A DNA stretch of 57,261 bases from Muribaculum sp. (lineage in GTDB: Bacteria; Bacillota; Clostridia; Lachnospirales; Lachnospiraceae). The stretch is taken from assembly GCA_023663505.1 (NCBI GenBank), contig JAMPHH010000018.1, positions 1 to 57,261 on the forward strand, given 5' to 3'. Shown one piece after another: positions 34,089-41,588 of this stretch (position 1 is its first letter; each line of letters begins with the position of its first letter). The notes beneath the pieces are model-generated. The model saw nothing but the letters and a program-made list of their open reading frames with translations, did not search any database and had not been told where the DNA came from. Both the position numbers and the translations under genes were made by a program.

Positions 34089-35783
34089 ATGCAGTTAAAT
34101 GGCTCGGAAATTGTAGTAGAATGTTTAAAGGAACAGGGGGTGGACACTGTCTTTGGCTACCCCGGGGGAGCTATCCTGAATATTTATGACGCGCTGTATC
34201 AGCACAGCGGGGAGATTCGGCACATATTGACCTCCCATGAGCAGGGGGCGGCTCATGCGGCGGACGGATATGCCCGCGCCACGGGGAGAGTGGGCGTGTG
34301 TCTGGCGACCAGTGGTCCCGGCGCCACCAATCTGGTGACGGGTATTGCGACGGCATATATGGATTCCGTTCCCGTGGTGGCGATTACCGCCAACGTATCC
34401 CTGCCAATGTTGGGGAAGGACAGCTTTCAGGAGGTGGATATTGCGGGTGTCGCCATGCCGATCACCAAGCACAGCTTTATTGTAAAGAATGTCGAGCAGC
34501 TTGCGGACACCATACGGAAGGCATTCACCATTGCGGTGAGCGACAGACCCGGTCCGGTGTTGGTAGATATCACGAAGGACGTGACCGCTGCGACGTGCGA
34601 ATTTACGCCGATGGAGATCAAAGCCCCCGAGCGTAAGACATATTATTCGGAAAAGGATATGGAGAAGGTCTTGGGCTTTATCAGGGAAGCGGAGAGACCC
34701 TATATCTATCTCGGCGGCGGAGCTATTATCTCCGGAGCCTATGACGAGGTGGCGGAGTTCGCGGAATTGATTGACGCGCCTGTGTGCGACACGCTGATGG
34801 GCAAGGGAGCCTTTGATGGTCACAGCGACCGTTACACGGGCATGATAGGAATGCACGGCACCAAGACGTCCAATCTGGGCGTGAGTCAATGCGACCTGTT
34901 GGTGGCGCTGGGGGCGAGATTCTCCGACCGTGTAATCGGCAATCCCAAGAAATTCGCTGAGGGAGCCAAGATAGTTCACATTGACATCGATGCCGCGGAG
35001 ATCAACAAAAATATCCGTGTGGACGCTGCCCTCACCGGAGATTTGAAAAAGGCCCTCACCGAGCTAAACGCCCGCATCAAGGCACAGGGTAAGAAAAACC
35101 ATGCGGAGTGGCTTGCGAATATCAGGAAAATGAAGGAGGATTATCCTCTGAAATACGATAAAGAGGTGCTTTCCTGTCCATATATCATGGAGGAGCTTGA
35201 CCGCATCACGGGGGGAGACGCGCTGATTTCCACGGATGTGGGGCAGCATCAGATGTGGGCGGCTCAGTATTACAGATATACGAAGCCCCGCACCTTCCTG
35301 TCCTCCGGCGGCTTGGGTACTATGGGTTATGGCTTGGGCGCATGTATCGGCGCACAGGTGGGGCAGCCTGACAAGCTCTGCATCAATATTGCGGGGGACG
35401 GCTGTTTCCGCATGAATATGAATGAGCTTGCCACGGCGAGCCGCTATAACATTCCCATTATCCAGATTGTCATCAACAATCATGTGCTTGGCATGGTGCG
35501 TCAATGGCAGACTTTATTCTATGGGAAACGTTATTCCCAGACCGTTTTGAATGATAAGGTGGATTTCTGCAAGGTGGCGGAGGGGCTTGGCTGTGCCGCA
35601 ATCCGTGTCACCAAGAAGGAGGAGGTCGCGCCGGCGATTGAGAAGGCGATTGCCATGAAAGCGCCCGTGTTGATTGAGTGCGTGATTCCCGAGGACGACA
35701 AGGTATTTCCCATGGTTCCCGCGGGAGCGCCCATTGACGAGGTGTTTGACGGGGACGATCTGGCGAAGCGGAATAAGGAGTAA
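34089..35783 (+). CDS. ilvB: Acetolactate synthase, large (catalytic) subunit
   Basis: Thiamine-diphosphate enzyme making acetolactate or acetohydroxybutyrate, the first common step to valine and isoleucine. It has 564 residues from the ATG at 34089; an ATG five codons upstream is part of the ATGGAGG ribosome site. Motifs are visible: GYPGGAILNIYDAL, SHEQGAAHAADGYARATG (catalytic Glu) and the ThDP-binding GDGCFRMN...NN segment. Length is typical of the large subunit. No small regulatory subunit gene (ilvN/ilvH) follows; the next gene is an L,D-transpeptidase. Confidence 0.96.
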   Translation: MQLNGSEIVVECLKEQGVDTVFGYPGGAILNIYDALYQHSGEIRHILTSHEQGAAHAADGYARATGRVGVCLATSGPGATNLVTGIATAYMDSVPVVAITANVSLPMLGKDSFQEVDIAGVAMPITKHSFIVKNVEQLADTIRKAFTIAVSDRPGPVLVDITKDVTAATCEFTPMEIKAPERKTYYSEKDMEKVLGFIREAERPYIYLGGGAIISGAYDEVAEFAELIDAPVCDTLMGKGAFDGHSDRYTGMIGMHGTKTSNLGVSQCDLLVALGARFSDRVIGNPKKFAEGAKIVHIDIDAAEINKNIRVDAALTGDLKKALTELNARIKAQGKKNHAEWLANIRKMKEDYPLKYDKEVLSCPYIMEELDRITGGDALISTDVGQHQMWAAQYYRYTKPRTFLSSGGLGTMGYGLGACIGAQVGQPDKLCINIAGDGCFRMNMNELATASRYNIPIIQIVINNHVLGMVRQWQTLFYGKRYSQTVLNDKVDFCKVAEGLGCAAIRVTKKEEVAPAIEKAIAMKAPVLIECVIPEDDKVFPMVPAGAPIDEVFDGDDLAKRNKE

Positions 35784-35842
35784 AAGTCTTTATTGGCGGC
35801 AGGATTGCAGGCAAAAAGTCTGTGAGATACGTGGGTATGCAT

Positions 35843-37312
35843 ATGAAAAAGACATTGCGAGGAATGGCATTTGGCGGTATTATCATCATATTCCTTTTGG
35901 CTGTGAGTTATATCGGTCTTGCACTGTATTATCGGGAGGGCTTTACGGTCAATACATGGATCAACGGCGTGTATTGCACCGGACGCTCCGTGCAGGAGGT
36001 CAACGGTCTGCTCTTGGAGGGGACGGAGGCTCCTGAGAGCTTTACGGTGACGGGCTATGACCGCACGGGGATCGGACGCGAGAAAACCTCATGGAGGATT
36101 CCCATGGAGAGCCTGAAATTTGCCTTTGATTACGAGACGGAATTACGGCGATATCTTGCGGAGCAAAATGCTTGGCTCTGGGCGGGCAATCTGTCCCCCG
36201 CAGGACAGCATGAGCTGAAGGCGGCGGTCATAATCGATGAGGAGGCCTTGAGGGAGCAATGGGAGGAGATTCTCTCCACGTTTTACGTGGAGGAGGATTA
36301 CTGCATAAAATATGACGAGACAAGGGGCTATACCCTGTCCGACGGTCTGCAGGGGCGTTTGGACGACGGGCTGGCATACACCCTGATACGGGAGGCGATT
36401 CTCGACGGGCAGGTATCGGTTGATTTGGTGGAGCAGGGCTGCTATTTTGACGTGCCGCTCTCCGAGGAACAGCAGGCCACAGAGATACTTTGGAGGCAAA
36501 TCTCCTTTTTTCAGGAGAACGGACCTGTCTGTGACTATGGAGACGGCGTCACTCAGGCGGACAGCGCGTTGATGGCGGGTCTGCTTGTAAAGGGCGAGGA
36601 CGAAATGCCGATTACTGATGAAAACGGTTGGTTCGTGCTGCGGGAGCATTGTGTGGAGGAATGGGTGGAGTCCATAGCGGACGCCCATGACACCTATAAC
36701 AAGGAATGGGAATTTCAGAGCACCAGAGGGGATATCGTTCATGTGAAGGGCGGAACCTATGGCACGACGATCGACAGGGCGAAGGAGAGGGAGTGGCTGA
36801 CTCAATATATGCAGCAGCTCTTGGAGCAGACGGTGGTTTTGAAGGGAGCAGGCGGGAGACTTAACACACAAGTGCATATCCCTGAATACAGCAGGGACGC
36901 CTTCAGTCGCAGCAGCAAGGACTTTGGCGGCACCTATATCGAGGTGGATATGGGGATTCAGAAGCTGTATTATTACGAGCAGGGGATATTGAAGCTTGAG
37001 ACAGGGGTTGTCACGGGGAATGCCCGCAGGCGTATGAACACGCCGGAGGGAGTCAATTACGTATACAGTAAGCAGAAAAACAGGATTTTGCGGGGCGAGG
37101 GCTATGCGTCTCCGGTGAAGTTCTGGATGCCCGTGAAGGGCGCTATCGGCATACATGACGCCAACTGGCGCAAGGACAGCGAGTTTGGCGGAGATACCTA
37201 CAAGACCAACGGCTCCCACGGCTGTATCAACGTACAGCAGGACGTGATGAAGGAGCTGTTTGAAATGGTGGAGATTGGGACTCCCGTGGTGATGTTCTAC
37301 GGGGAGGATTAA
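35843..37312 (+). CDS. Membrane-anchored L,D-transpeptidase (YkuD family)
   Basis: Cross-links or modifies peptidoglycan at the outer membrane face. It has about 489 residues from ATG 35843; ATG 35837 and GTG 35822 are alternatives and no start has a strong ribosome site. The order is an N-terminal transmembrane helix (GGIIIIFLLAVSYIGLALY), a long region resembling the PG-binding domain of Lachnospiraceae L,D-transpeptidases, and a C-terminal YkuD domain. The catalytic signature SHGCINV is at about nt 37216-37236, preceded by the conserved His in IGIHDANW. The gene lies between ilvB and serC, 59 and 82 bases away, and is probably an independent unit or a tail of the ilv transcript. Confidence 0.88.
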   Translation: MKKTLRGMAFGGIIIIFLLAVSYIGLALYYREGFTVNTWINGVYCTGRSVQEVNGLLLEGTEAPESFTVTGYDRTGIGREKTSWRIPMESLKFAFDYETELRRYLAEQNAWLWAGNLSPAGQHELKAAVIIDEEALREQWEEILSTFYVEEDYCIKYDETRGYTLSDGLQGRLDDGLAYTLIREAILDGQVSVDLVEQGCYFDVPLSEEQQATEILWRQISFFQENGPVCDYGDGVTQADSALMAGLLVKGEDEMPITDENGWFVLREHCVEEWVESIADAHDTYNKEWEFQSTRGDIVHVKGGTYGTTIDRAKEREWLTQYMQQLLEQTVVLKGAGGRLNTQVHIPEYSRDAFSRSSKDFGGTYIEVDMGIQKLYYYEQGILKLETGVVTGNARRRMNTPEGVNYVYSKQKNRILRGEGYASPVKFWMPVKGAIGIHDANWRKDSEFGGDTYKTNGSHGCINVQQDVMKELFEMVEIGTPVVMFYGED

Positions 37313-37321
37313 AATAGCTAC

Positions 37322-37350
37322 TTGACGAAAACGGAAAGAAAGCTTATGCT
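37322..37350 (+). promoter_or_regulatory. Candidate promoter for serC
   Basis: TTGACG at 37322-37327, a 17-base spacer and TATGCT at 37345-37350, 44 bases before the serC start. Confidence 0.5.
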
Positions 37351-37394
37351 ATAACTTAATGGATTCTGATACATAATCTGAGGAGGAAAATAAA

Positions 37395-38477
37395 ATGGCT
37401 AGAGTGTACAATTTTTCGGCAGGACCTGCTGTTCTGCCTGAGGAGGTCTTGAAGGAAGCGGCGGAGGAGATGTTGGATTATAAGGGGACGGGCATGTCCG
37501 TGATGGAGATGAGCCACCGCTCCAAGGCATATGACAATATCATCAAGGAGGCGGAGGCAGATCTTCGCGAGCTGATGAATATTCCTGACAACTACAAGGT
37601 ATTGTTCCTGCAGGGCGGCGCAAGTCAGCAGTTTGCCATGATTCCCATGAACCTGATGAAGAATAAGGTCGCTGACTACATCGTGACAGGTCAGTGGGCG
37701 AAGAAGGCATATCAGGAGGCGCAGCTTTACGGCAAGGCGAACAAGATTGCCAGCTCGGAGGATAAGACCTTTTCATACATTCCCGACTGCTCCGACCTGC
37801 CCATCAGCGAGGACGCGGATTATGTATATATCTGTGAAAACAACACGATATACGGCACCAAATTTAAGACCCTGCCGAACACGAAGGGCAAGACCTTGGT
37901 GGCTGACGTGTCGAGCTGTTTCCTGTCCGAGCCCGTGGACGTGACCAAGTACGGCGTAATCTACGGCGGTGTGCAGAAAAATATCGGACCCGCGGGCGTG
38001 GTGATTGTGATTATCCGCGAGGATTTGATTACGGAGGACGTGCTGCCCGGCACCCCCACCATGCTGAAATACAAGATTCATGCGGACAATGATTCCCTTT
38101 ACAACACGCCGCCCGCATATGGCATCTATATCTGCGGAAAGGTGTTCAAGTGGATCAAGAATATGGGCGGATTGGAAGCGATGAAGGCGCACAATGAGAA
38201 GAAGGCGAAGCTTCTCTATGACTTCTTGGACGAGAGCAAGCTGTTCAAGGGAACCGTGCGCAAGGAGGATCGCTCCCTGATGAACGTGCCCTTTGTCACG
38301 GGCAACGAGGAGCTTGACGCCAAGTTTGTGAAGGAGGCAAAGGAAGCGGGCTTTGAGAATCTTAAGGGACACAGAACCGTGGGCGGCATGAGAGCCAGTA
38401 TCTATAACGCCATGCCGATCGAGGGCGTGGAGAAGCTGGTGGAGTTCATGAGGAGGTTCGAGGCTGAGAATCAGTAG
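37395..38477 (+). CDS. serC: Phosphoserine aminotransferase
   Basis: PLP enzyme that converts 3-phosphohydroxypyruvate plus glutamate to phosphoserine. It has 360 residues, a normal length. Visible motifs are VYNFSAGPAVLPEEV at the N-terminus, MSVMEMSHRS, FLQGGASQQFAMIP, the PLP-lysine context YGGVQKNIGPAG and the C-terminal GHRTVGGMRASIYNA. GAGGAGG lies about 7 bases before the ATG. serA follows after 99 bases. A stem GGCTGAGA/TCTCAGCC spans the stop codon (38462-38486) without a T-tract. Confidence 0.97.
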   Translation: MARVYNFSAGPAVLPEEVLKEAAEEMLDYKGTGMSVMEMSHRSKAYDNIIKEAEADLRELMNIPDNYKVLFLQGGASQQFAMIPMNLMKNKVADYIVTGQWAKKAYQEAQLYGKANKIASSEDKTFSYIPDCSDLPISEDADYVYICENNTIYGTKFKTLPNTKGKTLVADVSSCFLSEPVDVTKYGVIYGGVQKNIGPAGVVIVIIREDLITEDVLPGTPTMLKYKIHADNDSLYNTPPAYGIYICGKVFKWIKNMGGLEAMKAHNEKKAKLLYDFLDESKLFKGTVRKEDRSLMNVPFVTGNEELDAKFVKEAKEAGFENLKGHRTVGGMRASIYNAMPIEGVEKLVEFMRRFEAENQ

Positions 38478-38576
38478 CTCTCAGCCGACACAGCAGTGCT
38501 GCGATTTGACAAAAAATGTACCGTAACGAAATTATGCGGCTGTTTGACAGTATAAATCAGATAGGAGAGATTGAAC

Positions 38577-39740
38577 ATGTTTCAGATAAATTGTTTAAAT
38601 CCCATTTCACAGGTGGGGCTGAAGAATTTGACAGATAATTATAAGCTGACAGAGAATGTAAATGAGGCGGAAGGGATTCTGGTGCGCAGCGCCGCCATGC
38701 ACGATATGGAGCTGCCCGACAAGCTGCTTGCGGTGGCGAGGGCAGGAGCGGGAACCAACAATATCCCTCTGGATAAATGTGCGGAGAAGGGGATCGTGGT
38801 GTTCAATACCCCCGGCGCCAATGCGAATGGTGTGAAGGAACTGGTGATTGCTGGAATGCTGCTCGCTGCCAGAGACGTGGTGGGCGGTATCGAATGGGTC
38901 AAGTCCGCGCAGGGTGATGAGAATATCGCCAAGACCGCGGAGAAGGAGAAGAAGAACTTTGCGGGCACGGAGCTGACGGGCAAGAAGCTGGGCGTCATCG
39001 GTCTCGGGGCGATTGGCGTGAAGGTGGCGAACGTTGCGCTGCATCTGGGAATGGAGGTCTATGGATATGACCCCTATCTGTCGGTGAACGCCGCATGGGA
39101 GCTTTCCAGAAATGTAAAGCATGTCCTCAATGTGGAGGATATTTATGCGGAATGTGATTATATCACGGTGCATGTGCCTCTCCTTGATTCCACCAAGGGA
39201 ATGATAGACAAGGCGGCAATCGATAAGATGAAGGACGGCGTGGTGATTCTGAATTTTGCAAGAGATCTGCTGGCAAACGAGACAGACGTGTTGGCAGGAA
39301 TCGAGAGTGGCAAGGTGGCGCGCTATGTATCCGACTTCCCGAATCCCACCACGGCGGGCAAGAAGGGGTGTATCGTTATTCCCCATTTGGGCGCGAGCAC
39401 GGAGGAGAGCGAGGATAATTGCGCGGTGATGGCGGTTCAGGAGCTGATGGATTATCTGGAAAACGGCAATATCAGAAACAGCGTGAATTTCCCTGCCTGC
39501 GATATGGGAGTGTGCACCCAAGCGGGGCGCGTGGCAATCTTCCACAAGAATATCGCCAACATGATCACCAAGTTTACCGCCGAGCTCGGCGATAAGGGCA
39601 TCAACATCACGGATATGATGAACAAGTCCAGAGGGGAGTATGCATATACCATGATCGATATCGAGACGCCTGCCCCCGAGGAGGTTGTGAAGGCGTTGGA
39701 GAAGGTTGAGGGCGTGTTCAGGGTGCGCATTGTAAAATAA
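38577..39740 (+). CDS. serA: D-3-phosphoglycerate dehydrogenase
   Basis: NAD-dependent first enzyme of serine synthesis from 3-phosphoglycerate; 387 residues. The ATG at 38577 is used because AGGAGAG lies 8 bases upstream; a TTG two codons earlier is unlikely. Family motifs are visible: RAGAGTNNIPLDKCAEKGI, the Rossmann GLGAIGVKVANVAL, NFARDLL and PHLGASTEESEDNC with the catalytic His. A C-terminal ACT-like segment (DIETPAPEEVVKALEKVEG) may bind serine as feedback inhibitor. A TTGACA box at 38506-38511 may give it its own promoter in addition to serC read-through. Confidence 0.96.
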   Translation: MFQINCLNPISQVGLKNLTDNYKLTENVNEAEGILVRSAAMHDMELPDKLLAVARAGAGTNNIPLDKCAEKGIVVFNTPGANANGVKELVIAGMLLAARDVVGGIEWVKSAQGDENIAKTAEKEKKNFAGTELTGKKLGVIGLGAIGVKVANVALHLGMEVYGYDPYLSVNAAWELSRNVKHVLNVEDIYAECDYITVHVPLLDSTKGMIDKAAIDKMKDGVVILNFARDLLANETDVLAGIESGKVARYVSDFPNPTTAGKKGCIVIPHLGASTEESEDNCAVMAVQELMDYLENGNIRNSVNFPACDMGVCTQAGRVAIFHKNIANMITKFTAELGDKGINITDMMNKSRGEYAYTMIDIETPAPEEVVKALEKVEGVFRVRIVK

Positions 39741-39792
39741 TGGAGAAAACCCGTTTGCGTAGGAGACGGAACGGGATATGGTTGGGACAATT

Positions 39793-39828
39793 ATGCCGCT
39801 GCTCTTTTTAGCGAAAGAGCAGCGGCAT
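39793..39828. promoter_or_regulatory. Perfect 15-bp hairpin covering the stop of the small minus-strand gene
   Basis: ATGCCGCTGCTCTTT (39793-39807), a 6-nt loop and its exact complement (39814-39828). It contains the last codons and stop of the 92-residue minus-strand gene and lies 52 bases after serA. There is no T-tract on either strand, so it is more likely a convergent barrier or mRNA-end stabiliser than a classical terminator. Confidence 0.7.
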
Positions 39829-40086
39829 ATCATCTCCCTCATTTAAATCCTGCAGATCCTCCTGCAGCTTGGCTTCCGTCGCGCAGGTCGCTTCGCTCTG
39901 GATATCCATATACAGGACGAACACCTCCTCTAAGGTCATTCCCTTTTCGTCGGCAATCTCCTGAAATACGGGACGAAGCTTCTCAAGCTGCATGGAGACA
40001 GGGACCTTTTGCGGGTCAATGTCAAACAGCACCTTCTCCCCATAATCATTGATTCTCTTTAAAATCTCTCTATTTTCCTCAGTCAT
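39808..40086 (-). CDS. Small acidic helical protein, function unknown
   Basis: 92 residues, no family recognised. The start is supported by AGGAGGATTCGCTC just upstream of the ATG on the minus strand. The protein is hydrophilic and mostly helical (NREILKRINDYGEKV, LEKLRPVFQEIADEKG, LEEVFVLYMDIQSEAT), with no signal or membrane segment, so it is cytoplasmic. The C-terminal MPLLFR is encoded within a perfect hairpin that sits between it and the convergent serA. It separates serA from the DUF1015 gene; its promoter region is shared with the divergent DUF1015 gene. Confidence 0.72.
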   Translation of the reverse strand: MTEENREILKRINDYGEKVLFDIDPQKVPVSMQLEKLRPVFQEIADEKGMTLEEVFVLYMDIQSEATCATEAKLQEDLQDLNEGDDMPLLFR

Positions 40087-40155
40087 GAGCGAATCCTCCT
40101 ATACCTTTGTAACTGCTTGGGTTACTTCTTTTTTAGATATTTTAGCACCTGACGC

Positions 40156-40184
40156 TTGTTATGTATAGTTTTTTTTGGTAAAAT
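40156..40184 (+). promoter_or_regulatory. SigA promoter for the DUF1015-glgB-mscS unit
   Basis: TTGTTA at 40156-40161, a 17-base spacer and TAAAAT at 40179-40184. The leader of about 115 bases to the ATG at 40305 contains complementary segments (TCAGCA with TGCTGA, GCGTTAC with GTAACGC) and could be structured. Confidence 0.6.
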
Positions 40185-40304
40185 GTATGTTAAAGAATCA
40201 GCAGCGTTACTATTTACGCACATCAAACAGGAGGTTGCTGAATCGGTTAGGACGTGAATTGTAACGCAGCAGCCGCGTTAAATGTGCGGCGGAAAGGATC
40301 AGAC

Positions 40305-41567
40305 ATGGCAATTATCAGACCATTTCGCGCTTATCGTCCTGCAAAGGGACTGGAGAGTAAGATTGCGGCGCTTCCATACGATGTGTATAACCGCGAGGAG
40401 GCATGTGTCGTGGTGGCAAAGAATCCATATTCTTTTCTGGCGATTGACAGGGCGGAGACACAGTTTGATTCCGACGTGGACACCTACGCGCCGCAGGTTT
40501 ATGCCAAGGCAAGACAGATGCTGACGGAGCAGATCGAGGAGGGGCGTTTTATTCAGGAGGCTAAGCCCTGCTATTATTTATACGAGCAGACCATGGACGG
40601 GCGGAGCCAGACGGGAATCGTGGCATGTGCCTCCATTGACGATTATTGCAATAATGTGATCAAAAAGCATGAAAATACCAGAGCGGACAAGGAACAGGAC
40701 CGCATCAATCACGTGGATATCTGCAATATGCAGACGGGACCTATTTTCCTTGCATACCGTTCCAATGAGATCTTGAGGTCGTTGACCAAGAGAGTCAAAG
40801 CACAAGAACCGCTGTATGACTTTGTGTCGGAGGACGGCGTGGGACATCGGGTCTGGGTGGTTGAGGAGGACGAGGATATCCGTGCGATTGCGGACGCCTT
40901 TGCGCAGATCTCCGATATCTATATCGCGGACGGGCATCATCGCTGTGCCTCCGCCGCCAAGGTGGGGCTGAAGCGCAGGGCGGAGCACCCGGATTACACG
41001 GGCGAGGAGGAGTTTAACTTTTTTCTATCCGTGCTCTTTCCTGACGAGGAGCTTAAGATTCTGGACTACAACCGTGTGGTGAGGGATTTGAACGGTCTGA
41101 CGAGAGAGGAATTTTTGGACAAAATCAGGGAAAAATTTGAAGTACAAAAGGCTGCTGCGGACAACTCAGGCTATGCCCCTCAGAAAAAGGGCGAGTTTGG
41201 CATGTATCTTGATGGAGTGTGGTACAGCCTTACCGCCAGACCTGAGATTGTCAGCGAGGACGTTGTTGCGGGGCTTGACGTCTCGATTTTACAGGAACAC
41301 CTTCTTGCCCCCGTCCTTGGAATCGGCGATCCCAAGACGGACAAGCGGATTGATTTTGTGGGAGGCATCAGAGGGCTTGGGGAGCTTGAGCGCAGATGTA
41401 CGCCCAAGGAAGCCGGAGAGCCCGCTGAGATGGCGGTGGCGTTCTCCATGTATCCCACGTCGATTGGCGAGCTTTTTGCCGTGGCGGACGCGGGAAGGCT
41501 TATGCCGCCGAAGTCTACGTGGTTTGAGCCGAAGCTTCGCAGCGGATTATTTTTGCATGAATTGTAA
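40305..41567 (+). CDS. DUF1015 family protein
   Basis: 420-residue soluble protein starting at the ATG preceded by GGAAAGGATC; upstream in-frame codons lack a ribosome site. The N-terminus (IIRPFRAYRPAKGLESKIAALPYDV) and the central ADGHHRCASA motif are characteristic of DUF1015. Established function is lacking. Its DGHHR motif resembles the phosphate-site motif of ParB/SerK-fold free-serine kinases, and it sits in a serC-serA neighbourhood that lacks a phosphoserine phosphatase gene. A role in serine/phosphoserine metabolism is therefore a reasonable inference, not a finding. glgB follows after 21 bases. Confidence 0.9.
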   Translation: MAIIRPFRAYRPAKGLESKIAALPYDVYNREEACVVVAKNPYSFLAIDRAETQFDSDVDTYAPQVYAKARQMLTEQIEEGRFIQEAKPCYYLYEQTMDGRSQTGIVACASIDDYCNNVIKKHENTRADKEQDRINHVDICNMQTGPIFLAYRSNEILRSLTKRVKAQEPLYDFVSEDGVGHRVWVVEEDEDIRAIADAFAQISDIYIADGHHRCASAAKVGLKRRAEHPDYTGEEEFNFFLSVLFPDEELKILDYNRVVRDLNGLTREEFLDKIREKFEVQKAAADNSGYAPQKKGEFGMYLDGVWYSLTARPEIVSEDVVAGLDVSILQEHLLAPVLGIGDPKTDKRIDFVGGIRGLGELERRCTPKEAGEPAEMAVAFSMYPTSIGELFAVADAGRLMPPKSTWFEPKLRSGLFLHEL

Positions 41568-41588
41568 AAGTAAAAAAGGGAGGGACAT

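Noticed and set aside
36143..37219. 358-codon minus-strand open frame
   Set aside because: Antisense to the L,D-transpeptidase gene; no start signal and shadow-type composition.
38607..39842. 411-codon open frame on the minus strand
   Set aside because: It lies antisense to serA, whose motifs are complete. The translation is His/Leu/Arg-rich with no recognisable domain or ribosome site, typical of a GC-rich shadow frame.
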